Origin: Agrobacterium tumefaciens
GTDB lineage: Bacteria > Pseudomonadota > Alphaproteobacteria > Rhizobiales > Rhizobiaceae
Direction: 5' to 3'
Assembly: GCF_009649785.1 (NCBI RefSeq)
Contig: NZ_WJOK01000025.1
Location: forward strand, 22,192 to 86,191
Length of the DNA: 64,000 bases
Part shown: positions 42,685 through 51,327 of the stretch, piece after piece
Numbering within the stretch: the first letter of the stretch is position 1
Layout of the letters: the number at the start of each line of letters is the position of its first letter
Position numbers and translations under genes: made by a program
Notes under the pieces: generated by a model
What the model saw: only the letters and a program-made list of their open reading frames with translations
The model's database searches: none
What the model was told of the DNA's origin: nothing

Positions 42685-43167
42685 ATGGCTATGGCAACAT
42701 CTTACGACTACGCACCTCTTTTTCGCTCGAGCGTCGGCTTCGACCGGGTCTTCAATCTCCTCGAAAATGCCCAGCGCGCGCGCTCGATCAGTGATTGGCC
42801 GCCCTATGACATCGCCAAGACCGGCGATGACAGCTACCGGATTTCGATCGCGGTCGCAGGTTTTGCCCGAGATGATCTCGACATCACCTTCCAGTCCAAT
42901 CTGCTGACGGTCACTGGCAAGAAGCAGGAGACGGCATCCGAAGGCTACCTGCATCGCGGCATTGCCGGACGTCCGTTCGAACACCGGTTCGAGCTTGCCG
43001 ACCATGTCAGGGTAAATGGCGCCGATTTAAACAATGGTCTTTTGTCGATCGATCTCGTTCGTGAGATTCCGGAGGCGTTGAAGCCGCGGAAGATCGACAT
43101 CCAGACGGATCCGGCCCTTGTGCAGTCGACCGCCCCGGTACAGATCGAAGCGCAAAAGGCCGCCTGA
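42685..43167 (+). CDS. Hsp20 family small heat-shock protein
   Basis: This protein of about 160 aa has an alpha-crystallin domain (about residues 40-135) with YRISIAVAGFARDDLDIT and LTVTGKK. The N-terminal YAPLFRSSVGFDRVF is typical of rhizobial IbpA-type proteins. It is an ATP-independent holdase that prevents aggregation under stress. AGGAGG ends 2 nt before ATG 42685 but 8 nt before ATG 42691, so the second ATG is probably the true start. It sits between NHEJ genes. Rhizobial small heat-shock genes are usually controlled by ROSE RNA thermometers; the 150-nt leader was not shown to fold that way. Confidence 0.88.
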   Translation: MAMATSYDYAPLFRSSVGFDRVFNLLENAQRARSISDWPPYDIAKTGDDSYRISIAVAGFARDDLDITFQSNLLTVTGKKQETASEGYLHRGIAGRPFEHRFELADHVRVNGADLNNGLLSIDLVREIPEALKPRKIDIQTDPALVQSTAPVQIEAQKAA

Positions 43168-43240
43168 CTGAAAATTTGGAGAAGGGCGCTGCTGGCCGCG
43201 GCGCCCTATCGCACATTCCGGGTTGGGAAGGAGAGAGACA

Positions 43241-43540
43241 ATGAAACCCGATATGTTCAGAGAACCTGTGATCATCCTTGTCGGCCTTGGCTTTCCCGCT
43301 AAGGTCCGAACAGTTATGGACGCCTGCCGGCATCTCGTCGAATGGCCAGTATCAATGCGCGACACGGCTTATTCGGTGGCGCTGAAGGCCTGTGGCGCAG
43401 CACTGCGCGGCGAGATCGAGGCAGAGACCGCACGCGGCCTGTTCGCAGCCTTCGCCGAGAAGCACGATCTGCTGGCACCGGAGATTGATACCATCGCCGC
43501 TTCCGGTCGCCGGCACGACAAAGATCCGCACGTTCGCTAG
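43241..43540 (+). CDS. DUF982 family protein
   Basis: This 99-aa protein matches the short DUF982 layout: an N-terminal strand (FREPVIILVGLGFPAKVRTV), then DACRHLVEWP and a helix around AYSVALKACGAALRGEIEAETA. DUF982 proteins are small, often multicopy in rhizobia, and of unknown function. ATG 43241 has an AAGGAG site. The gene is followed at 10 nt by another small gene and lies downstream of hsp20, so these three may share a stress-induced transcript. Confidence 0.75.
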   Translation: MKPDMFREPVIILVGLGFPAKVRTVMDACRHLVEWPVSMRDTAYSVALKACGAALRGEIEAETARGLFAAFAEKHDLLAPEIDTIAASGRRHDKDPHVR

Positions 43541-43550
43541 GGAGGCCGAC

Positions 43551-43826
43551 ATGGACCAGATTTTGCAGCAGGCCGCGAGCAATGCCGCGGCGATGGGTCC
43601 GACTATCCTGCTTCAGGGCATGCGGATTGAGCGGCCGCTTGATGTGGTGAAAGCGACGGGTCTCACCGTGGACGACAGACGGACCATACTGGCGGCATGG
43701 GCTTCGGATTACTACGCGTTGGATTCGACGCCGGCGTTCCGCCATATTCCCGGAACGCCGAAGCCGGTTTCCATCGATGAGCTTCAGGCTGCCCTTCGAG
43801 AACTTGACCAGCGCTATGGCTTCTGA
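43551..43826 (+). CDS. Small hypothetical protein (91 aa)
   Basis: This is a 91-aa soluble protein ([20 protein letters not shown]..., ending [10 protein letters not shown]). It is helical with a central segment [21 protein letters not shown] that reads like a conserved motif in rhizobial proteins. It starts at ATG 43551 after GGGAGGCCGAC. Its 3' end overlaps the convergent ligD gene by 13 nt. The family is not recognised. Confidence 0.65.
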   Translation: MDQILQQAASNAAAMGPTILLQGMRIERPLDVVKATGLTVDDRRTILAAWASDYYALDSTPAFRHIPGTPKPVSIDELQAALRELDQRYGF

Positions 43827-46492
43827 CGACAGCGATCTCTGGCCGCCTGTTTCATCGACTTCGCCAATCGTTTGATGGCCTGCTCCAACGAACGCTGGCC
43901 ATCGCAATAATCCTGCCAGGCGCTGGTCTTCTGGAGGAGCGCTGGCACGGTGCGGATGGTGAAGCGTTTCGGGTCGAGATCGGTCTTCACCTGGCTCCAC
44001 GTGAGAGGCATCGACACGGTGGCGCCGGGCCTTGCGCGTGGTGACAAGGGTGCAACCGCCGTCGCCATCCGGTCATTGCGCAGGTAGTCGAGGAAGATGC
44101 GGCCATTGCGTTGGTTCTTGGCCATCTTGATAAGGTAGAGGTCCGCGTTCTCGCGTGCCATTTGTTGGCAGACATCGTGTGCAAAACCCTTTGCCTCGGG
44201 CCAGGACAGCTTCTTGCCCTTCGCTACCGCGAGCGGCGTGACGACGTGCAGGCCCTTGCCGCCAGTGGTCTTGCAGAAGCTGACAAGGCCAAGTTCCTCA
44301 AGCCGGTCGCGCATTTCCCGGGCGGCTTCGACCACGGTCGAGAAGGGCACGTCTGGACCGGGATCGAGGTCGAAGACAAGGCGGCCTGGCACCTCCGGCT
44401 GGCGCGGTTCGCAATTCCACGGATGCAGCTCGACGCCGCCGATCTGGGCAATGGCGGCAAGGCCCTCCACCCGATCAATCTGCAGATACGGCTTCTTGTC
44501 TCCAAACACCTTGACCAGTTCGAGCAGGTTCGAGGTTCCCGGCATTGCATGTCGCTGAAAAAACTGCTCGCCGCCGATGCCATCCGGCGCACGGATGATC
44601 GAGCATGGCCGTCCCTTGATATGGTCGATCAGCCATGGACCAACGGCTTCGTGATAGCGGGCAAGATCTTCCTTCGTCACCGGCTCTCCGTCGTTGGCAT
44701 CGGGCCAGAGCGCCTTGTCCGGGCTGGATATCATCACGCCCATCACCTCGGCCTTGGCGTTTTTGCCGCGTGCCGGCCTTGATGGCTTTGACTTGGCCGG
44801 CGTCGGGGTATCAGTCTTTGCCGGCGATGCCGGCTTTTCTGCCTCGACTTCGTGTGCAGGCTTGTCCTCGCGCAATCCCTTGAACGCCGCCTGGCGGACG
44901 AGGCCATCCGCAGTCCAGCCGGCGAACTGGATTTCGGCGACCAGTTCGGGTTTGACCCAGACCACGTTGGGAACCTTCTTTGGGGCGCCGATCCCGGTAA
45001 AGGGCGACTTTGAGGTTTCCAGTTTCTTGAGCCTCGGCAAGATCGTATCGACCGTTTTGGCACCGTAGCCCGTCCCGACCCGGCCGACATAGACGAAGTG
45101 ATCACCCCGGAAGACACCGACCAACAGGGAACGAAACTTGCCGTTGGTCTTGGCATAGGCGCCAATCACGACCTCATGGCCAGCGCGGCACTTGGATTTC
45201 GCCCAGGTGTCGGTGCGGCCCGATTGATAGGGCGCGTCGGCCTGTTTCGAGACAATGCCTTCAAGCGACAGTTTGCAAGCCGATTTCAGGACCGCGTCGC
45301 CACCGGTTTCGAAATGTTCGACGAAACGCAAGCGTGGATCCTCACCGGCATCATCAAGTAGTGTCTGCAGGCGTTCCTTCCGCTCGGTGAGCGGCAGTTG
45401 CCGCAGGTCGTCACCGCCCTCGAACAACAGGTCGAACGCGAAATAGACCAGTTCGTCGGTCTTGCCTTCCGACAGCGCCGCCTGAAGTGCTGCGAAGTCC
45501 GGCGCGCCGTTTTCGTCGAGGGCGCAGATCTCGCCGTCGATGATGGCGTCAGGCAAGTTTGAGGCCGATGTCGCAATCGCCGGATATTTGCCCGTCCAGT
45601 CCAGGCCCTTGCGGGTCTTCAGCGTCACCTCGCCGTCTTCGATGCGCGCCTGGATGCGGTAGCCGTCAAATTTGATCTCGTGGATCCAGCCATTGGCTGA
45701 GGGCGGGCGTTCCAGCGTTTCGCAAAGCTGCGGCGGTATGAACTCCGGCATCGCGGACTTTGCCGGCTTTTTCGGCGCCGGCTTGCGCTTTGTCTTCGTG
45801 TCCGCGGCACGTTCCTCCGCCGCCAGCCCGTGATTGCTATCCCAAACGGCATCCGCCTGAACGTCGCCGCTCTGCACCATGAACGGTTTTGGCTTCCTGC
45901 CCTTGCCGGCGGCGATCGCATCCATGGTTCGGCCCGAGGCCACAGATGTGGCGTTTTCCTCAAGCACGGCCGCGCCGTTTTCCTCGACCGAGAAATCGTC
46001 GTGATGCTTGATCAGCAGCCAATTCGTCCGCTTGCTCCCGTCGCGGTCATTGCGCATCCGCACCAGCACGAAGCTGCCATGCAGCCGCTCTCCCTCCAGC
46101 GTGAACTTGAAATCCCCTTTGGCGAGAGCCTGCTCCGGCGTCTTGTTGCCTTCCGGCTCCCAATAGCCGCGATCCCAGAGCATGACAGTTCCGCCGCCAT
46201 ATTGGCCTTTCGGAATAGTCCCCTCGAAGTCGCCATAGTCCAACGGATGGTCTTCGACCTCGACGGCCAAGCGCTTGTCGTGCGGATCAAGCGAAGGTCC
46301 CTTGGTGACAGCCCAAGATTTGAAGACGCTATCGAGTTCGAGCCGCAAGTCGTAATGCAGCCGCGTTGCGTCATGTTTCTGAATTACGAAGCGCCTGCGG
46401 TTGGACGCCTTCAGCTTCGCTGCGCCGCTCGGCTCCTGCGTCTTCTGGAAATCGCGTTTCTGCTTGTAGGTCGAAAGCTTGTCGCTGGCCAT
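43814..46492 (-). CDS. ligD: Multifunctional LigD (phosphoesterase, ligase, polymerase)
   Basis: This 892-aa protein is a full LigD. From the N-terminus it has a 3'-phosphoesterase domain ([35 protein letters not shown]), the ligase domain (motif [31 protein letters not shown]) and a lysine/alanine linker. A primase-polymerase domain follows ([36 protein letters not shown]). The polymerase fills gaps, the phosphoesterase cleans 3' ends and the ligase seals. ATG 46492 begins the homologous part; the frame extends 57 codons further without features. It is convergent to the Ku operon region, making a complete NHEJ toolkit within 7 kb. Confidence 0.92.
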   Translation of the reverse strand: MASDKLSTYKQKRDFQKTQEPSGAAKLKASNRRRFVIQKHDATRLHYDLRLELDSVFKSWAVTKGPSLDPHDKRLAVEVEDHPLDYGDFEGTIPKGQYGGGTVMLWDRGYWEPEGNKTPEQALAKGDFKFTLEGERLHGSFVLVRMRNDRDGSKRTNWLLIKHHDDFSVEENGAAVLEENATSVASGRTMDAIAAGKGRKPKPFMVQSGDVQADAVWDSNHGLAAEERAADTKTKRKPAPKKPAKSAMPEFIPPQLCETLERPPSANGWIHEIKFDGYRIQARIEDGEVTLKTRKGLDWTGKYPAIATSASNLPDAIIDGEICALDENGAPDFAALQAALSEGKTDELVYFAFDLLFEGGDDLRQLPLTERKERLQTLLDDAGEDPRLRFVEHFETGGDAVLKSACKLSLEGIVSKQADAPYQSGRTDTWAKSKCRAGHEVVIGAYAKTNGKFRSLLVGVFRGDHFVYVGRVGTGYGAKTVDTILPRLKKLETSKSPFTGIGAPKKVPNVVWVKPELVAEIQFAGWTADGLVRQAAFKGLREDKPAHEVEAEKPASPAKTDTPTPAKSKPSRPARGKNAKAEVMGVMISSPDKALWPDANDGEPVTKEDLARYHEAVGPWLIDHIKGRPCSIIRAPDGIGGEQFFQRHAMPGTSNLLELVKVFGDKKPYLQIDRVEGLAAIAQIGGVELHPWNCEPRQPEVPGRLVFDLDPGPDVPFSTVVEAAREMRDRLEELGLVSFCKTTGGKGLHVVTPLAVAKGKKLSWPEAKGFAHDVCQQMARENADLYLIKMAKNQRNGRIFLDYLRNDRMATAVAPLSPRARPGATVSMPLTWSQVKTDLDPKRFTIRTVPALLQKTSAWQDYCDGQRSLEQAIKRLAKSMKQAARDRCRQKP

Positions 46493-46765
46493 GGCAGTCC
46501 CCGGTACAACTCCGCCTCCCGCCTCCAATGAAAGCGGGATGAGGCCCGGCCGGACAGGTTGGACGCTCGACTGCCGTTTCGTTGGCCGCGATGAGAAACT
46601 GGAAAAACCACCGCGTTCGTCATCCCTGCCACGTCCGGTTGACACGGCCTGGAACCTCGACACTGAGAAGAGTCCAGCCGTAATTTAGTTCCAACCAACA
46701 CCGTATGCGGCTGAGCCTTTTCGTGGAAGATTGAAACTGTCGGTCAACATAGCCGTTTCCACAGC

Positions 46766-47632
46766 ATGAGCGACGAGCAAACAACGGAGAATGTCGAAGC
46801 CGCGCCAGGAGAGACGGTGTCCTTTCCGTTCGACCGCATGACTGTCGAGCAATTTCGGGCGCGTTTCCCCAGGGCGCGATGGAGCGACACCCGGAAGGCA
46901 TGGTTCGTGCCAGGCAAGACTGCCGCACGACGTGTTGGGCGGTGGCTTGCCGAACTCGAAGCAGAGGCTGATGTGTTCGCCGACGCAAAGGGCAGGGATG
47001 CATTCGAGTTCGACCCGATCGAGAGCTGCTATCTTGTACTCGGAAAAGCGGGCTTCCTGATCAGGACACCTTATTCGCGCACGGTCGTCGACGAACTGCG
47101 CGAGATCCCCTATTCGCGGTGGGATGGTGACCAGAAGATCTGGCATGTCCCCTACCGTTCATATGAAGAGCTTCGCAGCCACTGGCCGGCAATCGAGGGG
47201 GCGGCGAGAAGGAATGAGCCTGAGGAACGGCGGCGTCGAGCTGAAGCCCGGAAAGGCTCGGAAGAGGAGGCGAAGTCGAAACGACGCTCGGCTGAGCGGA
47301 AAAGGCGGCGATACCCTCTCGCAAGCGAAGACCTTCCTCCTTTGGACCGTGTCGTCGGCATTCAATATGGCCTGGTAATCTTCACTGAGATCACCGGGGA
47401 ACTTGTCGATCCAGAGGCGATGGCAGAATTCTATCCGGGCGTCACGGAAGATCACGTCTGGGGGCTGTGGCGCAAGCCGAGGTTGGACGAACTCGTACGC
47501 ACATGGCCTGCGAAGGTAGCACACGCGGAAGGCGCTGAGTGGTGGCAGCCGACTTTAGAAGAGCTTCGACCAGTCCGGCGGGCCGCTCGCCGGGGAGAAG
47601 ACAGAAAACTTCGCAACAACGGCGCACCCTGA
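46766..47632 (+). CDS. Protein with two HARP-like DNA-binding modules
   Basis: This 288-aa protein has two related segments. The first is VEQFRARFPRARWSDTRKAW near residue 30, the second VVDELREIPYSRWDGDQKIW near residue 110. Both keep the pattern of a basic strand, Pro/Arg, Trp, charged turn and second Trp. This resembles the HARP module of SMARCAL1-type fork-remodelling proteins, which bind branched DNA. A highly basic charged helix (about 135-180) and an unassigned C-terminal part follow. No helicase motifs are present. Its place beside NHEJ genes fits a role in recognising broken or branched DNA. The HARP assignment is my reading, not a database hit. Confidence 0.6.
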   Translation: MSDEQTTENVEAAPGETVSFPFDRMTVEQFRARFPRARWSDTRKAWFVPGKTAARRVGRWLAELEAEADVFADAKGRDAFEFDPIESCYLVLGKAGFLIRTPYSRTVVDELREIPYSRWDGDQKIWHVPYRSYEELRSHWPAIEGAARRNEPEERRRRAEARKGSEEEAKSKRRSAERKRRRYPLASEDLPPLDRVVGIQYGLVIFTEITGELVDPEAMAEFYPGVTEDHVWGLWRKPRLDELVRTWPAKVAHAEGAEWWQPTLEELRPVRRAARRGEDRKLRNNGAP

Positions 47633-47667
47633 GAGTTTCACTTTCATCAAAGCCAAAGGAGATTATC

Positions 47668-47976
47668 ATGGCAGACGACAGCACCGTTACCATCCGCGCG
47701 AGTTTCTCAACGCGTGAGGCGGCCGACCTGGCGGTCGAGCATCTCGTTCAACAGCAGGGCGTATCGCGGCCCGACATCTTCGTACAGCCGGCCACGAGTG
47801 AAAACACATCCGGTTCGCGCGCATCCGGCGGAGACGCCTCGCACGCCGATGGGACCCGCCATGACGGCGCCCTCGACGGCGACATTGAGGTCTCTGTCGA
47901 CATCGCTGCGGATCAAATCGCGGCCGTTCAACGCATTTTCGGCGATGTCGGGGCAATGAGAGTTTCGAAGGGGTGA
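47668..47976 (+). CDS. Small rhizobial hypothetical protein (102 aa)
   Basis: This 102-aa protein has an N-terminal strand-helix (VTIRASFSTREAADLAVEHL), a hydrophilic glycine/serine-rich middle (ENTSGSRASGGDASH) and a C-terminal strand-helix (EVSVDIAADQIAAVQRIFGD). This pattern resembles a split ferredoxin-like fold with a disordered insert. A strong AAAGGAG site precedes ATG 47668. It lies 35 nt after the HARP-like gene and is probably co-transcribed. Function unknown. Confidence 0.65.
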   Translation: MADDSTVTIRASFSTREAADLAVEHLVQQQGVSRPDIFVQPATSENTSGSRASGGDASHADGTRHDGALDGDIEVSVDIAADQIAAVQRIFGDVGAMRVSKG

Positions 47977-48067
47977 GAAGGACGGAAGACTCCGGGCAGC
48001 GCACCGTCCGCGCGACCGTTATCGTCTTTGATCTGGCAGTCACGTGATGCTTTTTCGAGGTCACACG

Positions 48068-48099
48068 TAATAATAAAGGCGGGCGGCAAGAGCCGCCGC
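48068..48099 (-). terminator. Rho-independent terminator of the TPR gene
   Basis: On the minus strand, GGCGGC and GCCGCC form a 6-bp GC stem around a TCTT loop. They are followed by CCTTTATTATTA, giving a U-rich tract. It lies about 10 nt beyond the stop of the TPR-protein gene. Confidence 0.5.
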
Positions 48100-48107
48100 A
48101 CTTGTCC

Positions 48108-48893
48108 TTACTGAGCTTGTTTAAACATCAGCTCAGTCATCTTCGCATCATCCGCCTTTGCCCCCGTGTTGTTGCCGGACGCCCGCCGGGCTGCGGCGCG
48201 AAAGCCATAGAGTCCTGAATCATTCGGAGAAAGTTTTATGGCGGCGTCGAAGTCAACAATGGCCCGAGAGGTGTCGCCATCGTTGAAGTAAGCAAGGCCG
48301 CGGTTGGTCAACGCATGTACCGAATGAGGATCGTGCCCAAGCGCTTGATTAAGATCGACCAGGGCCCGTGCCGGCTCCCCAAGCCAGCTTAGGATCGAGG
48401 CACGGGTAACAAAGAACTCCGCTTGGGATGTGTCGATGCGAATGGCCTCATCGAGATCCTTTAAGGCAGTCGGGAGATTACGCGCATAGAGAAGGTTTGC
48501 CTTGCCTCGCCGCCAGTAAGCATCAGCGGAGCCGGGGGATAGCTCGATCGCGCGGGCATAGTCGGCCAAGGCCCGTTCGTATTTGTCGTCTTGCCCTGGC
48601 GCCTCAAAGTCCGCGCGGTCGAGTAGCGCGTCAACCAGTGCGTCGCCCTGAAGGCCTGAGGCCTCCACCAGCCGGTCGCAGGCCGCCCGTGACTGCTCAT
48701 AATCTTGAAGGATCGAATTTGCGTCGGCTTCAGGCAGCACGGACGCTTCTGCACTTCCCGCACGGCAGAGCCGCCGAAGCTCTGGCTTGGACATCGTCGC
48801 AACTGGCGGCATTGGCTGCGAATGAGAACCGCTTGCGACGATCACGAGGCAAACTGCGGCGATGGCAAATGCGGCAAAGGATCGAAAGAGCAT
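48108..48893 (-). CDS. Exported tetratricopeptide-repeat protein
   Basis: This 261-aa protein starts with a signal peptide (MLFRSFAAFAIAAVCLVIVA, cleavage probably after residue 25). Four or five TPR units follow between about residues 95 and 250, for example ALADYARAIELSPGSADAYW and AIVDFDAAIKLSPNDSGLYG. It should be a periplasmic or membrane-associated scaffold that binds other proteins. Its partner is not evident, and it stands alone between the repair island and the SOS operon. ATG 48893 is the natural start, and a good hairpin terminator follows. Confidence 0.8.
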   Translation of the reverse strand: MLFRSFAAFAIAAVCLVIVASGSHSQPMPPVATMSKPELRRLCRAGSAEASVLPEADANSILQDYEQSRAACDRLVEASGLQGDALVDALLDRADFEAPGQDDKYERALADYARAIELSPGSADAYWRRGKANLLYARNLPTALKDLDEAIRIDTSQAEFFVTRASILSWLGEPARALVDLNQALGHDPHSVHALTNRGLAYFNDGDTSRAIVDFDAAIKLSPNDSGLYGFRAAARRASGNNTGAKADDAKMTELMFKQAQ

Positions 48894-49059
48894 TATGATC
48901 CGACGTTAATTCAGAGGGGTACCGGGCCGATCATCACACCGTAAAAACAATTGCGAAAGTCAAAATAGTTAGAGTCTTGATTCGTCTCGGCATTTTTTCC
49001 GGTGTGTAAGTTTGGGCCAAATTGCCATTTTTGAATCTCTTGACTCTTTGCAAGCGACG

Positions 49060-49074
49060 GAACAAAAGAGGAAC
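49060..49074 (+). promoter_or_regulatory. LexA-binding SOS box (GAAC-N7-GAAC) upstream of imuA
   Basis: The sequence GAACAAAAGAGGAAC is an exact match to the alphaproteobacterial LexA site, a GAAC direct repeat spaced by seven bases. It lies 61 bp upstream of the imuA start, in a promoter position. The downstream genes (imuA, imuB, dnaE2) are known LexA targets in related bacteria. Confidence 0.8.
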
Positions 49075-49135
49075 GTCACCAATTTTTCGGGGACATGAAG
49101 TCCATGCAACGCGAACCTGAGGAGGTCTGTGAACG

Positions 49136-49894
49136 ATGTCGCGCGCCCATAATCCTCGGGTCATCGAGGAACTCAGAGACCGTATTTCCCACCTGGAAGG
49201 CAGTACGGCGAAGAAGGCCGTCGTACTGCCATTCGGCGTCCGCGAGATGGACGAGCGATTGCCGGGTGGTGGGCTATCGTACGGCGCTCTTCACGAGATA
49301 GCAGGCGGCGGAGCCGGCACGGTCGATGGCGCGGCTGCAGCATTGTTTGCTGCTGGCATTGCCGCACGCTCTAAAGGCAAGGTCCTCTGGTGCCTGACGA
49401 GACCTGACCTGTTTTTCCCCGCCATCGCCCAGGCAGGCTTGCATCCCGACCGCGTGATTTTCTGCGAAGGCGATAAGGAGGAGGACGTCCTGGCGTCTAT
49501 GGAAGAAGGGCTCTCCTTCGGTGGTTTAGCAGCGGTGGTCGGTGAACTGGTTCGATTGCCGATGGTCGCATCCCGGCGGCTGCAGTTGGCTTGCGAAAAA
49601 ACAGGGACCATGGGGCTCGTCGTCCGCAGATGGCGGCGGCAAACGGAAGCGTCGGACTTCGGCAATCCGACCGCGTCAACGACACGATGGAGAGTGAGCG
49701 TGCTTCCGTCGGAGCAGCTGCCAGTGGCAGGGGTCGGTCGGGCCCGATGGCTGCTGGAATTGATGCGTGTGAAAGCAGGCGAGTGTGCTGAGTTCGAATT
49801 AGGAGCCTGTGATGCCAAGGGTCGTGTGTGTTTACTTCCCCACTCTGCCAACAGACCGGATACGTCGACATGGAGAGGGAGCCGTGCCAGCTGA
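49136..49894 (+). CDS. imuA: ImuA, SOS mutagenesis protein (RecA-like)
   Basis: This 252-aa protein has a RecA/SulA-like fold (LPFGVREMDERLPGGGLSYG at residues 30-50, then HEIAGGG). It belongs to the ImuA family, which works with ImuB and DnaE2 in translesion synthesis during the SOS response. The family lacks a normal Walker A, as here. ATG 49136 follows GAGGAGG. Its end overlaps the imuB start by 83 nt in another frame, the normal arrangement in rhizobia. It is the first gene behind the SOS box. Confidence 0.88.
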   Translation: MSRAHNPRVIEELRDRISHLEGSTAKKAVVLPFGVREMDERLPGGGLSYGALHEIAGGGAGTVDGAAAALFAAGIAARSKGKVLWCLTRPDLFFPAIAQAGLHPDRVIFCEGDKEEDVLASMEEGLSFGGLAAVVGELVRLPMVASRRLQLACEKTGTMGLVVRRWRRQTEASDFGNPTASTTRWRVSVLPSEQLPVAGVGRARWLLELMRVKAGECAEFELGACDAKGRVCLLPHSANRPDTSTWRGSRAS

Positions 49895-51327
49895 CCAGCC
49901 GCTCGTCGTCATCTCCAGGTCAGGGTCGAAGCGGTGGATCTCGGCTGCCGACACCGCCGCGCGAAAACTGGGACTCAAGGTCGGCATGCCCGCGAGCAAA
50001 GCCCAGGCCGTAGTCGCCAACCTCACAATGGTCGATGCTGATCCTAGTGCCGACGCTGCAGCCATCGAGCGCCTCGCGCTATGGGCGCTCCGGCAATATA
50101 GCCCGGTCGTCACCGTCGATGGCGCGGACGGTATCGTCTTGGACACGGAAGGGGCCGACCACTTGCAAGGCGGCGAAGATCTGCTGATCTCCGGGTTGGT
50201 CAACGGGTTGAGAGGACGAGGCCTGACCGCACGTGCTGCCGTCGCCGATACCTGGGGAGCAGCGCATGCGATCACCCGCGTGACGCCGGCTGAAACGACG
50301 GTCGTCCCGGTCGGCGGCGTTGCGAAAGCGGTGACCGACTTGCCGATCCACTGTCTGCGTCTTCCAGCTGACACAATCCACGGACTGCGGGTGATGGGCG
50401 TCGAGACCGTCGGTGAACTCTCTGCCATGCCGCGCGCACCCTTGACGCTCAGATATGGGCCCGAAGTTGGCCGGCGGCTGGATCAACTGTTTGGGCGAAT
50501 GGCAGAACCGATCGAACCGCTGCGCACTCCGGAGTTGGTCGAGGCAGCGAAGAACTTCCAGGAGCCGATCGGCGCGGCCGAGACGATCGCCAAATATGTG
50601 CGTCGACTGGTCGGCGAACTCACGGTCAAGCTGGAGACACGCGGCCTCGGCGTCAGGCGTTCCGATCTTGTCATCTACCGTGTCGACAACACGCGGCAGT
50701 GCATTCGAGCCGGACTGGCAAAACCGGTACGTGACCCCGCCCGGCTGTCAAAGCTTCTCTGCGACCGGATCGAGAAAATCGATCCGGGCTTCGGCATAGA
50801 GCGGCTGGTGCTTGTCCGCCATCATGGCAGAACCACTCGAGGAGCGACAGGCTGCATCCTCTCTGATCGAAGAAACCGTGGTCGACGTCACACCGCTTGT
50901 CGACATTCTCGGCAATCGTGGCCAGCGGCTTTACCGCGTGACGCCCGTCGCCTCCGACGTTCCCGAGCGGTCGGTGAAGCGGATTGGGCCGACGGCCGAC
51001 GAAACCAGAGCGACATGGGCCGCGAAATGGCCAAGGCCGTCGCGGCTACTGGCAAACCCCGAACGGATCGACGTAACCGCTCTGCTCCCCGACCAGCCGC
51101 CCGCCGTGTTCACCTGGCGCGGCAAGCGCCGCCGTGTGAAGCGGGCAGACGGACCGGAGCGGATATTCGGCGAATGGTGGCTTCGTCCGAAAGAACATGC
51201 CGCCGTTCGCGACTATTTTGTCGTCGAGGACGAGGCAGGGGAACGCTACTGGGTTTATCGCGCCGGTGACGGCGTGGATGCCGACACAGGGTCGCACCTT
51301 TGGTTTCTGCATGGGGTGTTCGGATGA
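49812..51327 (+). pseudogene. imuB: ImuB (Y-family-like, clamp-binding), broken by a 1-nt insertion
   Basis: ImuB is a catalytically inactive Y-family polymerase relative that bridges DnaE2 to the beta clamp. The frame starts at ATG 49812 (AGGAG upstream) with VCVYFPTLPTDRIRR. It runs through the palm, fingers and little-finger regions to GFGIERLVLV. It then becomes an arginine-rich out-of-frame tail that stops at 51269. The family sequence continues one frame over (SAIMAEPLEERQAASSL, later PAVFTWRGKRRRVKRADGPE) to 51327. Removing one T of the pair at 50812-50813 would join the parts as RLVLSAIMAEP. The last ~170 residues, including the region for protein contacts, are lost if this is real. 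The overlap ATGA with dnaE2 argues the original gene ended at 51327. Confidence 0.82.
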
